Position numbers and translations under genes: made by a program. The notes under the pieces are model-generated. The model worked only from the letters and a program-made list of their open reading frames with translations. It ran no database searches and had not been told where the DNA came from. A stretch of DNA of 64,000 nucleotides from Paludibacter sp. (GTDB taxonomy: Bacteria > Bacteroidota > Bacteroidia > Bacteroidales > Paludibacteraceae): assembly GCA_028710415.1 (NCBI GenBank), contig JAQTUE010000010.1, positions 1 through 64,000 on the forward strand. The letters run 5' to 3'. This document shows positions 53,701 through 61,811 of the stretch, in pieces (position 1 is the first letter of the stretch; every line of letters begins with the position of its first letter).

Positions 53701-54041
53701 CCACTGCTACCAGCTATCAGGCAACAAGCAATGGCTCAGTTAAAGTGTTGGCAGTTTCTGAATATGGTGCTTTAAGTGTTGAGTCAAACAGCGTTCAGGT
53801 AACCTCGACTGCTGTAAACAATACAAATGCTTCTAAATTGAAACTGGCTCAGGTTGATAATTCCGTTGAGATCAGTAATATTCCTAAGAACTCAATTGTA
53901 AAAGCTTTTAATTTTAGTGGCATGATGATTTTCAACAAACTAAATGTTTCGGATAACATTCATATTCAGGTAAATCAGAATATGATGATACAGATAAAAA
54001 CGCAGCATGGTGTTGAAGTATTTAAAGTGCTGAAACAATAA
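50721..54041 (+). CDS. Modular secreted pectin methylesterase (CE8), first copy
   Basis: About 1106 residues. Numbered from the upstream ATG at 50715: signal peptide (to ~22), beta-sandwich (24-187), two InlB-like repeats (196-344, e.g. GYNFAKWVDENG), second beta-sandwich (345-525), Ig-like Big_5 domain (530-622) and the CE8 beta-helix (630-940). Catalytic motifs are GPQA (Gln749), YQDTYM (Gln771, Asp772), GAVDFIYG (Asp796) and LGRPW (Arg853). CE8 enzymes remove methyl groups from homogalacturonan. The C-terminal ~70 residues (VFKVLKQ end) resemble a T9SS sorting domain, so export to the surface is likely. I prefer the second ATG, which has the MKLKLLSF signal start. Confidence 0.92.
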   Translation: MKLKLLSFITFLVLSLHLLAEEKLLYSDTFQGWTAIAASATETAVSKTTDFSNETLTFKLMNVAVDPTKYDITRFSYPLVSTGAMVSSKMAAATDPCYIELSPLKSITKIYITEGATGSNRGFKVWKKADGDADWIAIYSNVASPAGGDSTTIAIPGSQTNVALKFTNLAYAQNAYLFDLKIYGDYSSTVQQVALTTGTNIVNAGTITKYPNSDTYDVNTTVKLTATKNFGYNFAKWVDENGVELSTENPYSIVLGANKTVSAVFDPVTTYNFTVTTQGSQWGSVTLTPAPVNGKYETGTIVSMTAVPNAVVNFLNWEDQTTGLSRSVQVDADKTFTASFDEIPFIVGWNFKVQTPTSDRSGDFFSETTNTGLFTVKNPDGTSMGWLPRMASFSPSYPCVQLWTPAVNFSTPRCFQASFSTVGYKNIQLKSMVSGTYHMYPVIQLQYSIDGINFTKLNEVNVTSAYGSAWADLNAVLPVDAEEQAKVTIRWIADTNSSPLLGNAVDVDGTAITNIYVYADKLLINDVTPPSLIATVPAAGATNASANGSIVLTFDEKLKVGTGVCSLGTTALTPSFGSKTITFAYSKLSYNTDYTFTIPAGALTDLSGNAFAGTIIHFKTMNRPQPIAKVFDAVIAKDGTGDFTTIQDAIDAAPAGATKPYLILVKNGTYTGHVDIPSTKPFIHLIGQFRDSVVIADNRLCGSTGDPAVTVYAIDPGATVCVKSADCYFENITFSNSYGYTAQAGPQALAVFTNNDRLIFKNCWMRSYQDTYMTGSGMAYRGYLTNCKIEGAVDFIYGQGDFFFDRCTIYCTRPAGGYIVAPNHPVGTKWGYVFSNSTLDGNAGVVTYLGRPWHAAPKTSFFNTTCKIGIYPVGWWYTMGGIPAVFADYNTMDMNGNPIDLSQRITEYQYTVTNTDGSTSIVKGTAKNSFTDAEAATYTYENVTAGTDSWDPKIKTEVTDAPLVSLAGSSVSWNAVDYAICYVVISNGKIVKTTTATSYQATSNGSVKVLAVSEYGALSVESNSVQVTSTAVNNTNASKLKLAQVDNSVEISNIPKNSIVKAFNFSGMMIFNKLNVSDNIHIQVNQNMMIQIKTQHGVEVFKVLKQ

Positions 54042-54081
54042 AAGCGCATCAATTTATCACAGGAAAATTTTCTATACAAGC

Positions 54082-54113
54082 AACTTTCCCAAAGATCTAA
54101 ACTTTGGGAAAGC
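54082..54113. repeat. ctttgggaaag hairpin
   Basis: ACTTTCCCAAAG and its near-complement CTTTGGGAAAGC around a seven-base loop, between two esterase genes. Similar to the hairpin at 38541-38573. There is no T run, so it is not a standard terminator. Confidence 0.5.
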
Positions 54114-54150
54114 TGAATTTCATGAATAAACTTTGTTTAATACTTATAAA

Positions 54151-56142
54151 ATGAAAAAAAGACTAACCGCCCTCTTACTTATCATTGCTTTTTGCAGCAA
54201 TTATAACCGGGCACAATTCACCATTCATACCATTGGTGATTCTACCATGGAACAAAAAGCTACTGATTCCATTTCTAATCCAAACGGACAACGTGGCTGG
54301 TCGCAAATGCTGACGCAGTTTGTTATAAACGGTGCTGTGATTAACGACCGTGCCAAGAGTGGTACCAGTTCCAAAACCTTTTACGAAGAGAAAGACTCCT
54401 ACGGAAACTACCGCTTCTGGCCAACTGTAAAGCCCCAGATTAAAACGGGTGATTATGTACTTATTCAATTCGGACATAACGATGAGAAAGATGGCGGCTG
54501 GCAAAGCAGTCAGAATGGTGCTGTTTATACCGGAATTGGCACAAATCCCTGGGAGCAATATACCAATTACCTGAAAGCTTATGTAAACGAAGTGCGTGCC
54601 CTGGGTGCAATCCCAATTTTAATGACCCCAATAGTCCGTAACGGGTGGACAGGAACTTCTATTTCTGCTTCGAGTGCACATAATATAGGAACAGATTCAA
54701 TTGGCAGGCCTATTGATTATCCTGCTGCCATGCGTAAAGTAGCTACGGATATGAGTTGCGCGTTGGTAGATCATACGCTGCTTACAAAAGCCTATTGTGA
54801 ACAAATCGGACAAAGTCAGACTACATCATTGATTTATAATGTAGGTGACGGAACTCACCTGGGTATTTTCGGGGCTACTACCTATGCCCGTCTGGCTGTA
54901 AAAGAACTTATTCGCCAGGGTCTACTCACCAACTACCTGAATGCAAATCCGGATTTATTGCTTAGCTCTCCTGCTTTAAATTATGGGAAATGTTACCCGA
55001 ATGCTTCGTCTGTTTTTCAGGAAAGTATCAGTGGTACCGACCTTACCCCTGCTGAGGGCTCGGTGAATATCTCTGCTCCAAACGGATATTATTTGTCCAC
55101 CAAGCAAACCGGTACCTATACACAGACTCTTTCACTGAATTACACCCTTGGAACAGTAAATCTTACCACCATCTACGTGAAGTTTAATCCAAACTCAGTT
55201 GGGATCTATAATGATAGTATTTCTTTTGTTTATGGAACGAAAACCAAAAAAGTAGCAGTAAAGGGAGAATGCGTATCATTAGCTGGAGGTTCAAAGGCAC
55301 AGGCCTATTGGGAGCTGATTGCAAATCAGGATGCTGTTAGTTCCGGTCCAATCACAGTGATACCTGAAACTTTCAGCAATATGATTTTACAGAATTATGC
55401 TACTCCGGGCTCTACCACTACCTGGACAGGTGGTGTGGTTGCCGGTACTACTAAAACCCAACGTAACGTAATTACTGGTTCTAACTGGCCTGCCGGTGAT
55501 ATTGATATTGTAAACAACCGGTATATGCAATTTGGTGTCACAGCCTTGCAGGGAACTACTTTCGATATTGACTCAATTGGACTTTACGGAGGTGGTGCCG
55601 GTGGTAGTGGCATGCGTTTCAAAGTATATATCTCTAAAGATTCTCTTTTCAGTAATCCTGATGTCACCACTATGATTGGCGACCGTGGTACGATTGCCAA
55701 TGCAAGCAACACGATGTATCCGGTAACTTACAACAAACTTACCGGGTTGGCTGCAGGAGAAAGTTTATTCCTGCGTGTTTTCCCATGGTACAGCAGCGCT
55801 GCATCCGGAAAAACCATCTGTTTGTATGGCGTTTTAATCAAAGGAGTGGTTTCCACGGTTTCTGGTGTGAAAAATGTGAGTGCATCTCCATTAAATGTTT
55901 TTTGTTATCCGACAAAGACAAATAGCAAGACCACGTTGAGTTACAAATTACCCAGACATTCAGATGTCAGTATATCCGTAAAATCCATTGATGGCAAAAC
56001 GATTCTGAATATCAATAAAAAGAACCAGGAAGCAGATACCTATAAGCAAAACATTGATATGTCATCAGTGCCGGCCGGTGTTTACTTTTGTTCCGTGATG
56101 TCGGGAGCTGATAATGCGACAGTAAAATTAATCAGGCAATAA
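54151..56142 (+). CDS. Rhamnogalacturonan acetylesterase (CE12), first copy, T9SS-sorted
   Basis: A 663-residue SGNH hydrolase that deacetylates rhamnogalacturonan I. From the chosen start: signal peptide (MKKRLTALLLIIAF), nucleophile block IGDSTM (Ser31), oxyanion KSGTSSKTF, block III IQFGHNDEK and the Asp/His pair in DGTHLG. A beta-sandwich and a carbohydrate-module-like domain follow, then a T9SS type A sorting domain (VSISVKSIDGKTI...PAGVYFCSVM...VKLIRQ). The internal ATG at 54151 is preferred; six codons precede it in frame. It lies between the two pectinesterases. Confidence 0.93.
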   Translation: MKKRLTALLLIIAFCSNYNRAQFTIHTIGDSTMEQKATDSISNPNGQRGWSQMLTQFVINGAVINDRAKSGTSSKTFYEEKDSYGNYRFWPTVKPQIKTGDYVLIQFGHNDEKDGGWQSSQNGAVYTGIGTNPWEQYTNYLKAYVNEVRALGAIPILMTPIVRNGWTGTSISASSAHNIGTDSIGRPIDYPAAMRKVATDMSCALVDHTLLTKAYCEQIGQSQTTSLIYNVGDGTHLGIFGATTYARLAVKELIRQGLLTNYLNANPDLLLSSPALNYGKCYPNASSVFQESISGTDLTPAEGSVNISAPNGYYLSTKQTGTYTQTLSLNYTLGTVNLTTIYVKFNPNSVGIYNDSISFVYGTKTKKVAVKGECVSLAGGSKAQAYWELIANQDAVSSGPITVIPETFSNMILQNYATPGSTTTWTGGVVAGTTKTQRNVITGSNWPAGDIDIVNNRYMQFGVTALQGTTFDIDSIGLYGGGAGGSGMRFKVYISKDSLFSNPDVTTMIGDRGTIANASNTMYPVTYNKLTGLAAGESLFLRVFPWYSSAASGKTICLYGVLIKGVVSTVSGVKNVSASPLNVFCYPTKTNSKTTLSYKLPRHSDVSISVKSIDGKTILNINKKNQEADTYKQNIDMSSVPAGVYFCSVMSGADNATVKLIRQ

Positions 56143-56216
56143 GACCGGATTAAATCAATTTTCATATAATTAATCCTTTACTCTCAATAATCACTAACAA
56201 TTAAAAATCAATATTT

Positions 56217-59200
56217 ATGAAGAAACTAATGACATTTTTTCTAGTATCGTTTTTGGTTACGACGAAACTCTTTGCAGGAGCCGTTACCATTAACGAGGCT
56301 TCAGGCAGAACTGCCACTCAGATTCAAACGGACATATCGACTGCCGTCAGTGCCGGGGACACGGATATCACCCTTCAGTTTGCCGATGGTGGTACCTGGG
56401 GAGCTTCAGGTGCTGAAATCACCATAGCCGTTCCGGCCGGTGTAACCAAACTGACCTTTTATGCACCTTCTACTGTGGTAACAAAGCCGGTGCTAAACCT
56501 GAATACGCTTACGTATGCAGATGGATTGATGACAGGCGGGATAACCTTTGATGGCGTTAAGTTAATCACTGCTACGGGAAACCAGTATCTTGTTGCGCCC
56601 ACATCAACTTTAGCCAGGATACCTGCAACATTGACAGTCAAGAATTGCTGGCTGGAGGGTTATAGGGCAGTATTATTTTCAAATTTAGCAACGATTATTT
56701 CCGACCTGTTATTCACAAACAATTATTTCAAAAACTTTGGAAACAGCGGAATTATCAATGTCAATACAGGAACAATTTCAAAGATAACTATCCGGAAAAA
56801 TACCTTCAACAATGTTGGTGGCGATGGTTCAGGAGCTACTGCCTCCGATTATTTTATTGATTTTCGGAGTACAAATTCAGTTACGTCACAAATAATTTTC
56901 TCAAATAATACCATTTACTATCCCAGGACACAAGGACGTGGTCTTTTCCGTTTTGCAGGACCCTTTACAACAGGTACTTTTAAAGAGAATAATAATTTAT
57001 ACTCAACAGGAAATGCTACAACATACGCTCTCTCGTTGCTTTATACAAATGTTACTGCAGCAACTACAGATGCGGATTCAACAAATTATTATTCAAATAA
57101 ATTCTCCGGGGTTAACAATGTTGGAAGTATGCTTTCAACACTGTATACCGAAAATACTCCTTCAAATTTATTTGTAAATCCGGGTGCCAATAATTTTACT
57201 ATTAACGACCCTAACTTTACAGGAAAAATCAAAGTAGGTAATCCTGCCTGCTTTTATCCGGCCACAGTTGCCATCACCGGTGGCAGTATTGTGAACCTGG
57301 ATTATAACCTGGCTTCAGGACCTTCAACCGGTAAAACATTTTCATTTAGTACGCTTGTGTTGCGTGGTGCGGTAACTTTTACAGCCCCAGCTGATTATGA
57401 ACTGTCAACCGATAATATAACTTACTCGGGTTCACTTATTTTAGGCGGACTTGGCAGTGATTTGACGAATCAAACAGTTTATGTCCGCTTAAAAGCCGGT
57501 TTAGCAGTGGGGGCTTACAATGAATCAATTGTTGTTTCCACGCCTCAGGCTTCCAATCAGTCGGTTAGCTGTTCAGGTTCTGTTACCCTTTCTCTTCCAC
57601 CGTTGGATGCTCCTACGGATTTAAGTGCATCGGCTATTACCTATACCGGATTCCATGCCGGTTGGTCAACCGTTGCCAATGCAGCAGGCTATACCCTCAG
57701 GGTATTGCTGAATGGTTCGGCTGTTTCAACCATTACCGGTATCACCGCGAATTCATATGATGTAACCGGACTTACTCCGGGAAATACATATACTTTTGCT
57801 GTTACGGCCGTTGGCGATAATGTAAATTATAACAGCTCGCTTGAATCATCTCAATCAGGCTCTGTTGCTGTTCCTTTCATTTACCTGTTCACCAGTTTGA
57901 GTACGCCAGGTGCCGGAACAATTACCAAAAGCCCTTCAAGTATTTCATATAGTCCAAACGCTTCGGTACAATTGACTGCTGCCAAAAACTTCGGTTATCA
58001 GTTTGTAAACTGGGTCGATTCTGTTTCAGGAACCGTTTTATCTGCCGCCAATCCATACACGGTTTCTATGGATGGTACGAAACACATTCAGGCTGTCTTT
58101 AATACCCTGACTACCTATAACTACACTGTAAATATTACCGGGAGCACCTGGGGAACAGTATCCCTTTCACCTGCTCCAACAGCCGGTAAATATGAAGCAG
58201 GTACAACTGTGACCATGACCGCTGTAAATGATTCTGTAAGTACGTTCCTGAACTGGGAAGATAATACAACCGGTAAAGTGCGTTCTATTATCGTGGATGC
58301 CGATAAAACCTTTTCGGCTACATTCTCCGATAAATCATTTATCGTAGGTTGGGATTTGGTAACTCCTGATCCTAAAAATTCCCGTCCGGCCGATTACTAT
58401 TCTGTTTCTTCAAACAGAGGCTTATTCAGTTCTTACGAACCTACCGGAGCTGTTTCAGGCTGGTTGACATACACTGCCGCTGGTATTCCTTGTGCTTTGC
58501 TTTGGACCACAACTCCAACGACAGTACATCGGTATTTTCAGGCTTCTTTTTCAACCGTGGGTTATAAAAACATCAACGTGCATTCAAATATGTTTGCCTA
58601 TAACCAGTTTTATTACCCGGGTCAGAAACTTCAGTATTCAACTGATGGAACAAACTTTACCGATTTAAAATCATGTACGCTTATCAATTCAAACTGGGTG
58701 CCATTGATGGCAACATTGCCTGTGGAATTGGAAAACCAGACAATTGTTTACCTCCGTTGGACAGCTGATTTGACGACTACTCCGGTTGGAACCGGCAATG
58801 ATGGTACCGGCATCAGTAATATCTACATATTTGCAGATAAAAATATAGCACCGGATCCTATTAAACCTACATTGATTTCGACAGTTCCGGCTAATGGTTC
58901 TGTTGGCGCATCGGCAAATGGTTCTATCAGTTTGACATTTGATAAAATTGTAAAGGCAGGAACCGGAAATTGCACGTTGGGTTCTACGGTGCTGACACCT
59001 TCTTTTGCTTCACAAACAGTGACATTTAATTACACCAAGCTGGCTTACAATACCCAATACACATTCCATGTTCCTGCAGGTTCATTGACAAATGTGGATG
59101 GCGTTGCCTGTGATGAAACAACGGTTATATTCACAACCATGAACAGGCCTCAGCCTGCAGCTAAATTATTTAATGCTGTAGTGGCAACTGACGGATCAGG

Positions 59201-60605
59201 AGATTATACTTCCATTCAGACTGCTATAAACGCAGTACCCGATAACAATGCAGCTCCTTACCTGATCTTCGTAAAGAATGGAACTTATAACGGACATGTT
59301 GATATTCCATCCACAAAACCGTATGTCAACCTGATTGGTCAAAGCCGTGATAGCGTAATTATCTCGGGTGCCCGTATCTCGGGAGGTTCGGCTCTATATC
59401 CTGATTCTGTTGTTTATGCGGTTGATCTTGGTGCAACAGTAGTGGTTAAGTCGGCCAACTGTTATTTTGAGAATATCTGTTTTGAAAACAAATTCGGATA
59501 TGCCAATTTAAGCGGACCACAGGCATTAGCTCTCTACACTCAGAACGACCGTGTTATTTTGAACAATTGCTGGTTGAGAAGTTATCAGGATACTTACCTG
59601 ACTACCTATGGAAATGTGGCGTATCGTCATTACCTGAAAAACTGTCGTATCGAAGGTGCTGTTGACTTTATTTACGGAGGTGGAGATGTATTTTTTGATA
59701 AATGTCTGATTTATTGTACCCGTTCGGCCGGAGGTTATATTGTAGCTCCAAGCCATCAAACAGGAACCAAGTGGGGATATGTATTCAGCAACTGTACCAT
59801 TGATGGTCCAAATGCCAGCTATACAACTTATCTGGGTCGTCCATGGGCTAATTCACCAATGGCTTCGTTCTTCAATACAACTTGTAAAATTGGTATTTAT
59901 TCAACAGGTTGGTGGCACTCCATGGGAGCAATTCCTGCTATCTTTGCTGATTATAACTCCGTAGATGCGACCGGTTCCCCATTGGATATGAGTCAACGCA
60001 TTTCGACTTATGATTATGTAAGTAACGGAAATACAATTACAGGAACAGCCAAGAGTTCATTTACCGATACCGAAGCTGCTACCTATTCGTATGAGAATGT
60101 GACTACCGGAACCGATGGTTGGGATCCAAGAATAGTGACTGAACCAACAAATGCTCCGGCAAATGTAACATTAGGTTCCGGAGGTTCTTTGAATTGGGAT
60201 GCTACTCAATATGCTATCTGTTATGTGGTTATAAAAAACAACAAGGTAATTGGTTTCACAGCCGGAACAAATTACACGGATGCTTCATACATAGCAGGCG
60301 CAACTTACAAACTGGTGGCTGTTTCCGAATCGGGTGCTTTGAGTCCTGCTACTGCTGCTGTCAGCGGACTTGGTACCGGAGCAAATCAAACTATCAAAAA
60401 TAGTGTCTATGCTTATTTTACAGATAAGAATTTAGTAGTGAAAAATCTGATTATCGGTTCAACGGTCTCGGTTTATAACTTCAATGGCATGTTGTTATTT
60501 AAGCAAATTGCAAAAAGCAATATTCTTGCAATTCCTGTAAATGCAGCATGTGTGTTAAGAATTACTTCTGATAACGAAAGCGTAAGCCTAAAGGTTATTA
60601 AGTAA
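56217..60605 (+). CDS. Modular secreted pectin methylesterase (CE8), second copy, extended
   Basis: A 1462-residue paralogue of the enzyme at 50721. After the signal peptide (to ~20) it has an extra N-terminal beta-helix (KNCWLEGYRAVLFSNLATII, ITIRKNTFNNVGG) like the lipoprotein at 47653. A beta-sandwich, a fibronectin III domain (LDAPTDLSASAITYTGFHAG), the same two InlB-like repeats, beta-sandwich, Big_5 domain and a CE8 domain follow (GPQA, YQDTYL, GAVDFIYGGG, YLGRPWAN, all catalytic residues kept). The C-terminus ends SVSLKVIK, T9SS-like. Duplication plus domain gain is the simplest history. Confidence 0.92.
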   Translation: MKKLMTFFLVSFLVTTKLFAGAVTINEASGRTATQIQTDISTAVSAGDTDITLQFADGGTWGASGAEITIAVPAGVTKLTFYAPSTVVTKPVLNLNTLTYADGLMTGGITFDGVKLITATGNQYLVAPTSTLARIPATLTVKNCWLEGYRAVLFSNLATIISDLLFTNNYFKNFGNSGIINVNTGTISKITIRKNTFNNVGGDGSGATASDYFIDFRSTNSVTSQIIFSNNTIYYPRTQGRGLFRFAGPFTTGTFKENNNLYSTGNATTYALSLLYTNVTAATTDADSTNYYSNKFSGVNNVGSMLSTLYTENTPSNLFVNPGANNFTINDPNFTGKIKVGNPACFYPATVAITGGSIVNLDYNLASGPSTGKTFSFSTLVLRGAVTFTAPADYELSTDNITYSGSLILGGLGSDLTNQTVYVRLKAGLAVGAYNESIVVSTPQASNQSVSCSGSVTLSLPPLDAPTDLSASAITYTGFHAGWSTVANAAGYTLRVLLNGSAVSTITGITANSYDVTGLTPGNTYTFAVTAVGDNVNYNSSLESSQSGSVAVPFIYLFTSLSTPGAGTITKSPSSISYSPNASVQLTAAKNFGYQFVNWVDSVSGTVLSAANPYTVSMDGTKHIQAVFNTLTTYNYTVNITGSTWGTVSLSPAPTAGKYEAGTTVTMTAVNDSVSTFLNWEDNTTGKVRSIIVDADKTFSATFSDKSFIVGWDLVTPDPKNSRPADYYSVSSNRGLFSSYEPTGAVSGWLTYTAAGIPCALLWTTTPTTVHRYFQASFSTVGYKNINVHSNMFAYNQFYYPGQKLQYSTDGTNFTDLKSCTLINSNWVPLMATLPVELENQTIVYLRWTADLTTTPVGTGNDGTGISNIYIFADKNIAPDPIKPTLISTVPANGSVGASANGSISLTFDKIVKAGTGNCTLGSTVLTPSFASQTVTFNYTKLAYNTQYTFHVPAGSLTNVDGVACDETTVIFTTMNRPQPAAKLFNAVVATDGSGDYTSIQTAINAVPDNNAAPYLIFVKNGTYNGHVDIPSTKPYVNLIGQSRDSVIISGARISGGSALYPDSVVYAVDLGATVVVKSANCYFENICFENKFGYANLSGPQALALYTQNDRVILNNCWLRSYQDTYLTTYGNVAYRHYLKNCRIEGAVDFIYGGGDVFFDKCLIYCTRSAGGYIVAPSHQTGTKWGYVFSNCTIDGPNASYTTYLGRPWANSPMASFFNTTCKIGIYSTGWWHSMGAIPAIFADYNSVDATGSPLDMSQRISTYDYVSNGNTITGTAKSSFTDTEAATYSYENVTTGTDGWDPRIVTEPTNAPANVTLGSGGSLNWDATQYAICYVVIKNNKVIGFTAGTNYTDASYIAGATYKLVAVSESGALSPATAAVSGLGTGANQTIKNSVYAYFTDKNLVVKNLIIGSTVSVYNFNGMLLFKQIAKSNILAIPVNAACVLRITSDNESVSLKVIK

Positions 60606-60649
60606 TTATTTTTATAGGGTGATTAAGACTTCTTATTCACTAATAGCTT

Positions 60650-60685
60650 ACCCCCTTGTGTTTATCATGAGGGGGTTTGTTTTTT
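60650..60685 (+). terminator. Terminator of the second pectinesterase gene
   Basis: ACCCCCT / AGGGGGT stem with a 13-base loop followed by a TTTGTTTTTT run, about 45 bases after the stop. Confidence 0.8.
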
Positions 60686-60916
60686 AGGTTACATTTCACA
60701 TTACTGTCCGATAAAAACGGATAAGAGTTGCCCGGTTTACTGTACCTGCGATGAATTGTCGGCTATGATGTTCTGACGGCTAAACAAGTGTTTGTCCGGT
60801 TGAAAATCCGCCTGGCTCCCCTGAATTTTCCGTTTGGCGATACCGTCCCGCCCTGTTTTCCGATAGGCTGTTTGTGGTTTTAATTGGTCCTGGTCCCATT
60901 CTGTATCCGGTTTAAG

Positions 60917-61014
60917 TATCGAGGGGGCATCGAGGGGGTATCGAGGGGGTATCGAGGGCCTTTCGAGGGGGTTTCGAGGGCCCCTGCCCTCCGAACCCCC
61001 TCGAAACCCCCTCC
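60917..61014 (-). repeat. GC-rich tatcgaggggg foldback, copy 2 (inverted)
   Basis: Three tatcgaggggg-type words, then a hairpin TTTCGAGGGGGTT... against ...AACCCCCTCGAAA with a GC-rich apex. Same building blocks as 19037-19157 but in the opposite orientation. Much more GC-rich than the surrounding DNA. Confidence 0.75.
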
Positions 61015-61516
61015 AAAGACTCACGAAAGGCCTACGATAGATAGACCAGGTGTAAAGTGAGTGGTTAACCGGTAAAGACAATGTACAGCTTCACAAAAGA
61101 CGAAATAATTTGGCTGTGGGGAAAAGCACTGTTGAAAATGAAGTCATATGTTGAGTTTTGCCGGGATGCGGTTTAGATTTAGCAATATGACAGGATTTTC
61201 GTTCTAATAAGCCACCATATAGAATAGGAGATTTGCCTTATAATTTCCACGTTTACAGTATTTGTCTGCAATTCTGATAAATCAGCATCACTATCGTATT
61301 TAAATATACAGTTGTTTAAAATGTGCACCTATTTTATCAATAATTAATCAGGCAAGTATAATGAATTATCTATTTTTGAGCTATTATTTAGAACGCAAGA
61401 ATCAAAAGCCAGGAATCAAGACAGAAGATGCAGTGTTTTAATATTTGCAGATTATTATGTCAGATTAATTGATTCGAAGTATATAAGTGCGTGGAATAAT
61501 TTAATGTCTTATTTTT

Positions 61517-61730
61517 AATCACATAGTTCCACATAGACACATAGATTCACATAGCTTGTTAATTAATAGACATAGAATACATAGTTTCAAACCATCAGGT
61601 TTTTCGCTTCGAATACGGAAGCAATTGACTATGTGTTCTATGTATTCAAAATCTAATCCAGGTATATTCTTGTTCAACGGGATTTAAACTATGTGAATCT
61701 ATGTGACTATGTGCAACTATGTGATCTATA
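61517..61730. repeat. cacatag foldback element, copy 2
   Basis: Left end atcacatagttccacatag and right end ctatgtgcaactatgtgat are inverted, with more cacatag/ctatgtg pairs inside. Related to 40461-40695. The two copies flank the whole pectin locus except its last gene. Confidence 0.7.
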
Positions 61731-61811
61731 TTTCAAGTACTATTGATCAAAATATCAATTTAAAATGGGACAATATATCTTGACTATTACTTAAATGATA
61801 AACAGATATTT

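Larger units (their letters stand above)
60686..61811. other. Long non-coding stretch with two repeat elements
   Basis: It holds the GC-rich foldback at 60917-61014 and the cacatag foldback at 61517-61730. The remainder is AT-rich with no supportable gene. The second CE12 gene starts at its right end. Confidence 0.5.

Noticed and set aside
60737..61081. Minus-strand frame across the GC-rich foldback at 60.9 kb
   Set aside because: It is repeat-derived: the same repetitive peptide arises from the 19-kb copy, which shows that the repeat and not a gene is conserved.
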